From contig NZ_JAFHKM010000002.1 in NCBI RefSeq assembly GCF_016937515.1, forward strand, positions 4,707,001 to 4,771,000: a stretch of 64,000 nt of DNA, written 5' to 3'. This DNA comes from Cohnella algarum (lineage in GTDB: Bacteria; Bacillota; Bacilli; Paenibacillales; Paenibacillaceae). Shown here piece by piece: positions 10,215 through 18,418 of this stretch. Each line of letters opens with the position of its first letter. Position 1 is the stretch's first letter. A program made the translations under genes and the position numbers. The notes beneath the pieces were generated by a model. It saw nothing but the letters and a program-made list of their open reading frames with translations, was not told the DNA's origin and ran no database searches.

Positions 10215-11188
10215 TTGAAAACAGCAATCGTCATCGGAGCGACGGGCGGCACGGGCGCCGCCGTTACGGAGGAGCTCGTCTGTCGGGGCGTGCATACGAT
10301 CGCGTTCGGCCGTTCCCGGTCGAAGCTGGAGCGCCTGGCGAACCGGCTGGGCAATCCGGCAAATCTGCAAAAGTCCGTAGGAGACGCCTTCCGGCCGGAA
10401 GACGTCGCGGCCGCCGCGGCAGGCTCGGATGTGTTGTTTCATTGCGCGAACGTGCCGTATCACGAAATGGCGGCCAAGCTGATTCCATTGGGCGAATCGG
10501 TAATGGAAGCCGCAAACGGGCTCGGGTTGAAGGTGGTTGCGATCGACGGCATCTATCCGTACGGCCGCAGACGGATGAACCGCGCGACCGAGGAGCACCC
10601 GAAGCAGCCGCATACGAAAAAGGGAAAAGTGCGGCTCGCGTACGAACGAATGCTGTTCGACAAGCGATGGAGCCGCGCCGAAGTCATGATCGTTCGGCTG
10701 CCGGATTATTATGGCCCGACGGCAAACGAGGCATCCTATTTGGGCTCGACGCTCGAAGCGATCGCGGCGGGGAAGATGGCGTTTTTTATCGGCAATATGC
10801 GCGTTCCCCGGGAATTCGTTTACTTGCCTGACGCGGCGAAGATGATCGCGGAGCTTGCCGGAAGAAGCGAGGCTTACGGACAGAACTGGCACATTCCGGG
10901 GGAGGGCTGATATCCGGAAAGGAAATCGTCCGCATCGCCCAAGCGGCAAGCGGCGCAACGAAACCGGTCATCCCGCTGGGGAAGATCGGGTTGTCCTTGC
11001 TCGGTTTGGCCGTTCCGGTCATGAAAGAAGTCGTTGAAATGCTGTACTTGACCGAAGAGCCGCTCGTGTTGAGCGGGGAAAAATACGAACGGCTGGTCGG
11101 ACCGATCCCGGCAACCCCTTTCGAAACCGGAATCGCCGCTACGATTCGTTCTTTGCAAGGGGAAAACAAGCATTCGATTAGCAGTTAG
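10215..11188 (+). pseudogene. NAD(P)-binding epimerase/reductase-like protein, frameshifted
   Basis: The gene starts at ATG 10215 with a Rossmann motif (VIGATGGTGAAVTEEL). The first 231 codons end early in IPGEG-stop at 10908-10910. The missing C-terminus is in the -1 frame immediately after (LISGKEIVRIAQAASG through VVEMLYLTEEPLVLSG) and stops at 11188. One base lost within about 10895-10908 (a G-rich stretch) explains this. The full product would be ~324 residues, an atypical SDR of the NAD-dependent epimerase/dehydratase type. Four copies of the local TetR operator around it suggest it is induced by a small molecule it detoxifies or modifies (inference). Confidence 0.7.
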
Positions 11189-11204
11189 TAATTAATCAAT
11201 CACC
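11187..11204 (+). promoter_or_regulatory. Operator copy 4 of the TetR-type site
   Basis: AGTAATTAATCAATCACC overlaps the stop of the reductase gene and matches AGTNATTGANNAATNACT in all but two fixed positions. It may once have controlled a gene that followed and is now replaced by the helicase remnant, or it may assist looping with the copies at 10126 and 10171. Confidence 0.45.
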
Positions 11205-11226
11205 AAAAACATCTGAGGCCGACTTC

Positions 11227-11992
11227 AACATCTTAATCGCCCGCAATGCCGCGACGCTTGATCATTCAGGGAGTCGCGGGGTCGGGAAAAACGTCGGTCG
11301 CCCTGCACCGGATGGCGTATCTTTTGTACCGGTTCAAGGACACGATCTCATCGAGTCAAATGATGATCATTTCCCCGAATCGGGTTTTTTCCGACTATAT
11401 TTCGAACGTTTTGCCCGAGCTCGGCGAAGAAAGCATCCTGGAATCGGGCATGGAGGACATCGCGGCGGCGGAACTGAAAGGCATTTGCCGGTTCCAGACG
11501 TTTAACGAGCAGGCGGCGGATCTGTTGGAATCGGACGACGCGAAGCGAATCGAACGGATCAGATTCAAATCGAGCGCGATTTTCGTGACGGAGCTGGACG
11601 ATTTTATCCGCTTGGCCGCCGAGCGCTATTTTGCGCCCAAGGACATCGAGGTCGACCGCACGCGCATTCCGAAGGGGGAAATCGCGAACGCTTATCGGGC
11701 GTCAAGCGGGCTGCCGATCAAATCGAGGTTGGAAAATGAACGGCTGCTTCCCGTTATGATAGAAATCAAGCTGCTCGATTTCGGCAGCGAGCGCTTCCAC
11801 GACGGGATCGTCGTGACCTTTGCCCATATGGCCAAAGGGCTTGAATTCGATCGGGTGATCGTTCCCGGTGCGAATGCGGCTACCTATCGGACGGAATTGG
11901 ATCGAAGCCTGCTGTACATCGCCTGCACGAGGGCCATGCATGCGCTGACCGTGACGTATTGCGGCGAGCCCGCGGCGTTTTTGCCGGGTTGA
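11227..11992 (+). pseudogene. HelD-like UvrD-superfamily helicase remnant with large internal deletion
   Basis: The longest frame (ATG 11246 to stop at 11992) has the Walker A segment IIQGVAGSGKTSVALHRMAY and the adjoining LLYRFKDTISSSQMMIISPN seen in RNA-polymerase recycling factor HelD. It then jumps to the extreme C-terminal motifs VTFAHMAKGLEFDRVIVPG and LLYIACTRAMHALTVTY. At 248 residues it is about one third of the normal 700-780. A further piece of the expected N-terminus (IARNAAT) is in another frame just upstream. It is a decayed copy that would lack most of the helicase core. Confidence 0.75.
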
Positions 11993-12030
11993 AGCCCGGA
12001 TCGCCGGAAGTCCGATGCCGGAAGCGGCGC

Positions 12031-12885
12031 TCAGCGCTTGTTCATCCCGGCGCGCAGCGCCGCCGCCAGCACGCGCTCGAACCATTTCCACGGCAAGATC
12101 GCTTTGCCCAGCAGCGAAAGCTTTGCTCCCTTGCCGTAAGCGTAGCGTAGGGAGGGGGACTTTTTTTCGGCGAGGGCGACGATTTTCCGCGCGAGCCGAT
12201 CCGGATCGGGAGCGGCTTCCGCGGTTCGCCGCGAATAACCGAGCACGGAATCGAGCAAGTCCCGATAGGGGGAAGAAGGGGCCGCGCGGATGCGGTCGAA
12301 GCCCTTGTTCCAGATCGGGGTTTTGTAGCTGCCGGGCTCGACGAGAACGACGTCGACGCCGAAGCCGCGCACTTCATGCCGGAGCGATTCGCTGAAGCCT
12401 TCGACCGCGAATTTGGACGAGCAGTACGGCGCATAGCCGGGAATGCCGATTTTTCCGCTGATGCTGCCGACGTTCAGGATCGTGCCGCGGCGTTGGCTGC
12501 GCATGATCGGCAATGCGGCCTGGGTCATGGCGATCACGCCGAAAAAATTCGTTTCCAACAGCGCCCGCCAGTCGGAAAGCGGCACCTCTTCGGCCATGCC
12601 GCCGACCGCATAACCCGCATTGTTGACGAGAACGTCGAGGCGTCCGAATCGCTCCCCAATCTCCCGCATGACCGACCGGATGTCCTCCGTTCGGGTAACG
12701 TCCAGCCGCAGGATGTGGATTCGGCTCGCGACGCCGAGCAGAGCCGCTTGGTCCAGCAGCTCGCCCTTCGTCTCCGGATTGCGCATCGTAGCGACGACTT
12801 CATGTCCCCGTTCGGCGAAGCGAAGGCTGGCATGCAGTCCGAAGCCGCTCGAAGCGCCGGTGATCAAGACGACTTTTCGATTCAT
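12031..12885 (-). CDS. Short-chain dehydrogenase/reductase, last gene of the KAS III operon
   Basis: 284 residues, start ATG at 12885 behind GGGAGGAAA. It has the SDR cofactor motif TGASSGFG at residues ~9-16, NNAG at ~88-91 and the catalytic YCSSK near residue 160. The C-terminal extension (KLSLLGKAILPWKWFERVL) is typical of SDRs acting on long-chain or retinol/steroid-like substrates. It begins 12 bases after the adenylating enzyme gene and so belongs to the six-gene operon. It could reduce a keto group formed by the upstream KAS III (inference). Confidence 0.85.
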   Translation of the reverse strand: MNRKVVLITGASSGFGLHASLRFAERGHEVVATMRNPETKGELLDQAALLGVASRIHILRLDVTRTEDIRSVMREIGERFGRLDVLVNNAGYAVGGMAEEVPLSDWRALLETNFFGVIAMTQAALPIMRSQRRGTILNVGSISGKIGIPGYAPYCSSKFAVEGFSESLRHEVRGFGVDVVLVEPGSYKTPIWNKGFDRIRAAPSSPYRDLLDSVLGYSRRTAEAAPDPDRLARKIVALAEKKSPSLRYAYGKGAKLSLLGKAILPWKWFERVLAAALRAGMNKR

Positions 12886-12897
12886 GGTTTCCTCCCG

Positions 12898-14244
12898 TTA
12901 ACGTTTCATCCTCTGCCCAATCCGGCCTTGGACGCGCCAGGCCCGTTCGACCCGCCGCAATTTGACGCCCGGCTCCGGCGGACGGTACGGCGCGAATTCG
13001 AGATCGGGGACTGCGCATCCCAGCTTCCGGAACAACTCGCCAAGAGAAGCCGCAACCTGGGCGGCCGCAGGGTCCGAATGGACGCCCGCCGGCGTTTTCA
13101 GCATTAGAAGAATCCGATTCTCGCCCTGCTGGATCACCTTGTAATCGCTCAAATCGTCCGTAGCCGCAAGGACGGCGCGCGAAATCAGATCCGGAAAGAC
13201 CGGCACGAGCGATGCCCCGTCCCGCGAGGGCAGATAGAACAGGTCGTCGCTTCGGCCTTCGATCGCTTCGATCGCGGTAAACGGGGAGCCGCAGGGACAG
13301 CTTTTCCGTTCCGTGATCAAATCGTTCAGACGGTAGCGGACGATCGGCTGGGCCAGCCTCGAAAAATCGGTCACGACGGGAATGAATTTGCCGCGCGAAC
13401 GATCGACGTACTCTTTCTCGATGCAGACGATATCCTCGTTAAAATGAAGCGTGCCATACGGGCATGTGGAAGCGAGAAAGCCTTCTGTGCACTGGTAAAC
13501 CTGGTGCAGCGTTTGCCCGAAGGCCGATTCGACGACGCGCCGGTCGAGCGGATCCAGCACCTCGGCGACGGATACGATTTTCGCCGGGGCGACGGAAAGG
13601 GTGCCGGCCGCGGCCGCTTCGGCCAGCATCCGCAGCAGCGACGGCGGGCCGACGAGAAGGGTCGGCCGATACGCGTTCAGGCGCGCGATGTGCCGGTCGA
13701 TCGGTTCGTACAGATCGAAAAATTCGAACCGAATCGAGGAACTTTCGACGGAGCCGTACAAACGGCTGTCCGCGCGCAGGAAAAACGCGATTTTCTCCCG
13801 ATGGAGCAAGGAGCGGGGCAGCGCTTTGGCGAGCACCGCCCCGGCCCAGGCCAAGCGCTCCCGCTCGCTGACGAGAAACAGCCCCCGATGGCCGGAAGTT
13901 CCCGACGACAAGCCGACCGTGATTCCGTTCAGCACCGGGGTGAAATCGCGGCTTTTTTCGGCGGCGATCGCCAGCTCGAACGCTTCGTCTTTGCGTATGC
14001 CGACCGTATTAAGCTCGTCGAAATGGTCCATCATCGCGGTTTTGTCGATCGCCGGAAACGTTCTCCATTCGTCCGTCGGAATTCCGCGCCACAGTTTTTC
14101 GTAAAAAGAGGAGCGCGCGCGGACCGTTTCCAAATGGCGGACGATCCGTTTTTCCTGCCAGCGCAGAAACGACTCCCGGCTTCGCCACTTCCGGAAATAT
14201 CGGGTCGCCGCGTACGACCGCAAGATGGCGAGCTTGTCTTTCAC
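12898..14244 (-). CDS. PaaK/coenzyme F390 synthetase-like adenylate-forming enzyme
   Basis: 448 residues from a GTG at 14244 (GGGAGGGG upstream). The fold is that of phenylacetate-CoA ligase relatives. Visible signatures include TVGLSSGTSGHRGLF (the Ser/Thr/Gly-rich ATP loop, residues ~108-122), VYQCTEGFLASTCPYGTLHF (residues ~235-255) and RYRLNDLI (~300-307). The N-terminal region resembles the F390-synthetase-related clade that accompanies KAS III genes in many genomes. It would activate a carboxylate as an acyl-AMP for ligation. The substrate is unknown, and no carrier-protein gene is in the operon. Confidence 0.8.
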   Translation of the reverse strand: MKDKLAILRSYAATRYFRKWRSRESFLRWQEKRIVRHLETVRARSSFYEKLWRGIPTDEWRTFPAIDKTAMMDHFDELNTVGIRKDEAFELAIAAEKSRDFTPVLNGITVGLSSGTSGHRGLFLVSERERLAWAGAVLAKALPRSLLHREKIAFFLRADSRLYGSVESSSIRFEFFDLYEPIDRHIARLNAYRPTLLVGPPSLLRMLAEAAAAGTLSVAPAKIVSVAEVLDPLDRRVVESAFGQTLHQVYQCTEGFLASTCPYGTLHFNEDIVCIEKEYVDRSRGKFIPVVTDFSRLAQPIVRYRLNDLITERKSCPCGSPFTAIEAIEGRSDDLFYLPSRDGASLVPVFPDLISRAVLAATDDLSDYKVIQQGENRILLMLKTPAGVHSDPAAAQVAASLGELFRKLGCAVPDLEFAPYRPPEPGVKLRRVERAWRVQGRIGQRMKR

Positions 14245-15163
14245 AGCGGTTCCCCTCCCGGATGTAACGTTCCCATGCTTCCATGCAATGCGAAGGGATA
14301 ATCCTGAATTGCGGATAGTCGCGATGAAGCCGAACGACGGCTTGGAACGTCGTCTTGTACCGGCTCCGGCCGGACATGATCAGGCCGGCCGCGGGATGCG
14401 GCAGCCGATGTTCCCGAAATGCCCGGCTCGACCAAACGGCGTCCGCGCACAAAAAATACTCGCTTCGTTCGGTCCGCACGAACAGCCCGAGCTGGCCTTC
14501 CGCATGCCCGGAAACGTCGACGGCGATGACGCTCCCGTCGCCGAACAGATCGTAGCCGTCAGGGAAGGGAAAGCCGCCTGGCAGCCGAACGCGCTCATCC
14601 TCCCGCAGCATCCGGCATCGCTCTTCGAAGTCGCCCGGCAGCAGGGAAGGGACGAAGCCGCGCAGGACCGCTTTCAGCCCTTTCAGCGGTTTGACCGCCT
14701 CGTAAGCCCACTCGGCGCAGATGTAGCGAGCGCGGGGGAAATCCCGCAAGCCCGCGATATGATCGGCGTGAAAGTGGGAGACGACGATCTGCCGCACGTC
14801 GTCCGGGCGGATGCCCGCATCCGCCAACTGCCGGACGGCGCTATCGCCTTCCCCAATGAAAGCCGGCGTAACCTTCGCATACAGCGAATAGGGAAAGGCG
14901 GACGTATGTTCATGAAAGCGTCTCGCGTAGCCGGTATCGAACAGCACCGGCCCGTGGACGGGATGCCCGATGACGGCGTACCCGGCCGGAAACCGCGCCT
15001 TCCGCCGGGATCCGCCGCGAATCGTGATCCATTCGGCATGCTCGCAATACCCCGCCGCGAATAATCGCAGCGTAACGGTCGTTCGATTGAGGGGTGCTTG
15101 TTTGAAGTTCGATTTATTGACGTTCGTTTGATTGACGTTCGTTCCGGTTCCACCAGGATGCAT
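14009..15163 (-). CDS. Metallo-beta-lactamase-fold hydrolase, C-terminus probably altered by a frameshift
   Basis: The zinc motif SHFHADHIAG (about residues 128-137), DVSGHAEGQLGLF and IIPSHC mark an MBL hydrolase of the lactonase/thioesterase-like class. As written the ORF runs 78 codons into the next gene in another frame. If the CCCC at 14252-14255 were one base longer, the protein would end IREGEPL-stop at 14241, exactly overlapping the GTG start of the adenylating enzyme (GTGA). That is the usual operon junction, so a base is probably missing there. The ATG at 15163 overlaps the upstream reductase gene by 50 bases; a later start is possible. Likely role: hydrolysis of an acyl ester or thioester in the pathway (inference). 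Confidence 0.75.
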   Translation of the reverse strand: MHPGGTGTNVNQTNVNKSNFKQAPLNRTTVTLRLFAAGYCEHAEWITIRGGSRRKARFPAGYAVIGHPVHGPVLFDTGYARRFHEHTSAFPYSLYAKVTPAFIGEGDSAVRQLADAGIRPDDVRQIVVSHFHADHIAGLRDFPRARYICAEWAYEAVKPLKGLKAVLRGFVPSLLPGDFEERCRMLREDERVRLPGGFPFPDGYDLFGDGSVIAVDVSGHAEGQLGLFVRTERSEYFLCADAVWSSRAFREHRLPHPAAGLIMSGRSRYKTTFQAVVRLHRDYPQFRIIPSHCMEAWERYIREGNRCERQARHLAVVRGDPIFPEVAKPGVVSALAGKTDRPPFGNGPRALLFLRKTVARNSDGRMENVSGDRQNRDDGPFRRA

Positions 15164-16127
15164 AACGTTCGAGTCCTTCCTCCAGCCCGACGACGGGCGA
15201 ATAGCCTAGCTTTTCTTCGGCGAGAGACGTATCCAGCGTCTGATGCTTGCCGAGCAGCCCGACCGAATACCGGGTAAGCAGCGGTTCGGCGCCGGACCGC
15301 AGAAGCCGGGTCTTCCATTCCAGAAAGCCGGCCAGTCCGTATGCGACGGGATAGGGCAACGGTCTTAGCCGAAGCGGCTTGCCGAGGGCCTCGAATAACC
15401 GCCGCAAGACGTCGATAAACAGCGCGGGCTCCCGATTCGTGATGTTATAGGCGGCCCCGAGCGCCGACTCCGGCGCGCTCGCGCAAAGCAGCAGCGCGTG
15501 CACGACGTTGTCGACGTACGTGAGGTCCATCCGAATGTTGCCGCCGCGGAACAGCGGGATTCCGCCCTGCTCGTTCGCGCGAATGAACCTGGGCAGCAGC
15601 GTCCGGTCGCCCGGGCCGAAGATGGCCCGGGGCCTGACGATGACGGACGGCAAGCCGCTCGCGAACGCCTCGTTAACGATTTGCTCGGCCATCCGTTTTG
15701 TCGCGGCGTAGCAATTGGCCGGCCTTGAAGGCAAGGGCGAGCTTTCGGGAATGTTCAGGCGGTCCCGATAATCGAAATACAGGCTCGGCGTGGAAACGTG
15801 AACGAGCCGTTCGACCCGATGCGCGAGGCAGGCGGCCGCGACGTTTCGCGTTCCTTCCACATTGCCGGCGTAAAAGTCCCGATACGCTCCCCACGGGGAG
15901 GAGAGCGCTCCGCAATGAAAAACGATTTGCCGGCCGGCGCATGCGTCCGCGACTTGCCGGGGATCGGCAAGATCTCCGCGGATGAAGCGCACGCCCGCTT
16001 GCGCAAGCTCCGCGCCGACCGCTTCGTTTCGTCCAAAGCCGGAAACTTCCCAGCCCCGGTCCAGCAGCGCGGCGGCAAGCCGCCTTCCGAGAAACCCGGT
16101 GGCTCCCGTAATCAAAGCACGCTTCAT
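15114..16127 (-). CDS. NAD(P)-dependent reductase of the 3-beta-HSD/OleD type
   Basis: 337 residues. N-terminal Rossmann motif ALITGATGFLGRRLAAALL, then HVSTPSLYF and the catalytic YAATK at about residues 143-147. It belongs to the extended SDRs (3-beta-hydroxysteroid dehydrogenase family), the group containing OleD, which reduces the beta-keto acid made by OleA. The start ATG overlaps the stop of the ATP-grasp gene by four bases (ATGA). Its 3' end contains a short tandem repeat encoding NERQ twice. Pairing with a KAS III suggests reduction of a condensed beta-keto product (inference). Confidence 0.85.
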   Translation of the reverse strand: MKRALITGATGFLGRRLAAALLDRGWEVSGFGRNEAVGAELAQAGVRFIRGDLADPRQVADACAGRQIVFHCGALSSPWGAYRDFYAGNVEGTRNVAAACLAHRVERLVHVSTPSLYFDYRDRLNIPESSPLPSRPANCYAATKRMAEQIVNEAFASGLPSVIVRPRAIFGPGDRTLLPRFIRANEQGGIPLFRGGNIRMDLTYVDNVVHALLLCASAPESALGAAYNITNREPALFIDVLRRLFEALGKPLRLRPLPYPVAYGLAGFLEWKTRLLRSGAEPLLTRYSVGLLGKHQTLDTSLAEEKLGYSPVVGLEEGLERYASWWNRNERQSNERQ

Positions 16128-17343
16128 CGTTCACCGTTCCATTCCATGTCGATAGTGGAAGCCTCCAATAGGGAAATCTTGCGCGCGGCGGCCGTCTTAC
16201 CCGTCTCCAGCAGGATGCGGAACTGCTCGAAGAATGGCCCGGGATCGTCGCGCCGGAAGACGATATCCCGGCTGCCGAAGAAGGACGCCGTCCAAGCTTT
16301 CCATCTTCGCGGCGCGAGCAGCTCTTTCGTTCCGAACAGCAGCATGGCCAGCGCCAGCATCGAGGTGCGGTCCGGTTCGGGGAGCAGCGGCGCTTCGCCC
16401 GCGCCGGCCGGCCCGGCGATCGCGTCGACAAGCCTGCCGTCGCGCGGAAGCAGGTGCACGCCGCTCGTCGCCCGCGGGTTGCATTCGATCGGATATAGCG
16501 TCCCGTCCTGCGTCCGAATGAAATCGAACGAAATTTGCCCGGTAAAGCTTTCCGCGCGGACAAAGCGGGCCACCCATTCGCGCAAGTCGGCGTCCTGGAC
16601 CGCTTTGAAAAAAATCCCGGCCCCGCGGCCCGCCGCATAGACCGGAACGTAGGAAGCGTGGGCGGTCACGACCCCGCGCGGGCGACCGAGTATGAGCATA
16701 GCGGAGCTCCTTCCAAATATTGCTGCGCTATCCATGACGCCGACGGCTCGATAAGCCGCCGAAGGTCGGCGTTTCGGAGCAGGCTCTTCAGCCTGGCACG
16801 CTCGACGATGTGCACGTTGGCGCCGAATCGGGAATAGACGGGTTTGAGCACGAGCTTGGAGCCGAAACGTTCCTCCTGCGCGAGCGTCTCCAACAGCTCG
16901 TCCGATTCGACCGGCCGGGTGAACGGGACTTGCGCCCCGCGACTGGCGGCGAGCTCGATGAACGACCGCTTGTTGTGCAGACGGTCGAGCGTTTCGATCG
17001 GTTCGCAAAAAACGGCGCAGCCCGTCTCCGATTCGAGGTCCGTTTTGAATTTGGCCAGGTGAAAAATTTCCTCGCAGGTCGGGACCGCAAGGTCGATGCT
17101 TTCGCGCTTGACGATCGACCGGATCGCTTCCCGATAGCCCGCCTCGTCTTCGTTCGGCTGCGGCACGCGATAGCTGCGGACGACCGAACGGGAAACGCGG
17201 CACAGATAGCGATCGACGCTTTCCGCGGCGAACACCCGATGCCCGCAAGCGGCGAAGCGTCTCGCCCATTCCAGCGCGACGGGCGCGCGGCCGCCGGTAA
17301 TGAGCACGTTCAGGCGGCGCGTGCTCGTCCCGTCAATAATCAA
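16124..17343 (-). pseudogene. ATP-grasp ligase, frameshifted
   Basis: The first part (from TTG 17343, residues 1-225) has the start NVLITGGRAPVALEWARRFA and ends LCSYSVARAGS-stop. The rest continues in the -1 frame as GVVTAHASYVPVY and on to FTGQISFDFIRTQDGTLYPI with ECNPR, the metal-binding motif of ATP-grasp enzymes, ending at 16124. Loss of one base near 16670-16676, within a G/C-rich stretch, accounts for the break. Intact, it would be ~405 residues and would join a carboxylate to an amine or thiol via an acyl phosphate. The gene overlaps its KAS III neighbour by 11 bases. Confidence 0.75.
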
Positions 17344-18331
17344 GAATCATTCCTCCCAGCGACAGCCCGGCCGACGTGCCCAGCAGCAGCACCCGGTCGC
17401 CCCGCCGGATCCGCTTTTGCGCAATCGCTTCGTGCAGCCCCATCGGAATGGAGGCGGCGATCGTATTCCCGTGTTCCGCCGTGATCGACATCAGCTGTTC
17501 GTCGGCTATGCCGAGCTTGCGGCTCAGCAGCCGGACCGCCATCGCGCTGCCCTGGTGGGGAACGATGAGCTTCATGTCCTGCAGGCGGGTGCCGGCCGCC
17601 GCCATGAACCGCTCGACAAACGGCGGCATCAGCTTCGACGTCATCCGGAAGATGGCGGGTCCGTCCATATCGAACAAGTAATCGCCGGCGGAGGCATCGG
17701 CTTGCTTGAGCGCATGAAGCCTCGAGCCGCCGCCGCGGATTTCCGAGAGGCGCGCGCCGTCGGCGTAAGTTTCCATCGCGGCATGGACGATGCGCGACGT
17801 TCCGCCTTCCGCGGCGCGGCCGACGACGACGGCAACCGCCCCGTCGCCGAACAGCGCGGCGCTTTCCTTCTGGTCCCAATTCAGCCCGGCGGAGGAAATC
17901 TCGCTCGAAACGAGCAGCACGTTGCGGTAGCGGCCGGCTTCGATCATATACGAAACGACGTCCAGCCCCGCGACAAAGCTGAGGCAAGTGGAGTTGATAT
18001 CGAAGGCTGGCGTTCCCGACCGGCCATGGCCCATCTCGTATTGGATCAGCGCCGCCGTGCAGGGGATCGGCTGTTCGGACGTCCCGCTCGTGCAGACGAG
18101 GCAATCGATATCCCGAAACGACAGACCTGCCGCTTCCAAGGCGGCGGCCGCCGCCTTTGCGCCCATTCGGGACGCCGTTTCCTCCCCGGCGAAATAACGC
18201 TTCGCCACGTTCGTTTTTTTAAGCGTCCAGCCCGGCTTCACGCCGAGTCTCGCGTCCATTTCTTCCGAAGTTACGCAGGTTTGCGGCAAATACTTGCCCG
18301 TCCCCAAAATCGACACATGACGTTCGTTCAT
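17333..18331 (-). CDS. 3-oxoacyl-ACP synthase III-family condensing enzyme (FabH/OleA-like)
   Basis: 332 residues. The active-site cysteine lies in DINSTCLSF (residue ~114), the histidine in VPHQGS and the asparagine in EHGNT, so the Cys-His-Asn triad is complete. The segment ALFGDGAVAVVV is typical of KAS III. It leads a six-gene minus-strand operon with no acyl carrier protein or other FAS gene, so it is unlikely to be the housekeeping FabH. A Claisen condensation or acyl-transfer step in a dedicated pathway is more likely (inference). The start ATG 18331 has AGGAGAAA upstream. Confidence 0.88.
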   Translation of the reverse strand: MNERHVSILGTGKYLPQTCVTSEEMDARLGVKPGWTLKKTNVAKRYFAGEETASRMGAKAAAAALEAAGLSFRDIDCLVCTSGTSEQPIPCTAALIQYEMGHGRSGTPAFDINSTCLSFVAGLDVVSYMIEAGRYRNVLLVSSEISSAGLNWDQKESAALFGDGAVAVVVGRAAEGGTSRIVHAAMETYADGARLSEIRGGGSRLHALKQADASAGDYLFDMDGPAIFRMTSKLMPPFVERFMAAAGTRLQDMKLIVPHQGSAMAVRLLSRKLGIADEQLMSITAEHGNTIAASIPMGLHEAIAQKRIRRGDRVLLLGTSAGLSLGGMILDY

Positions 18332-18376
18332 GATGCATTTCTCCTAACCTAGATGGGAATTCCGCATGATCACATT

Positions 18377-18406
18377 TTAATAGATTGGGGATGGCCGGGC
18401 ACTCAA
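18377..18406 (-). promoter_or_regulatory. Probable promoter of the KAS III operon
   Basis: On the minus strand TTGAGT (18401-18406) and TATTAA (18377-18382) are 18 bases apart and lie ~46 bases before the KAS III start. The left end of the IS1182 element is only 12 bases upstream of the -35 box, so the insertion has replaced any more distant control site. Confidence 0.45.
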
Positions 18407-18418
18407 ATTTTGTTTAGA

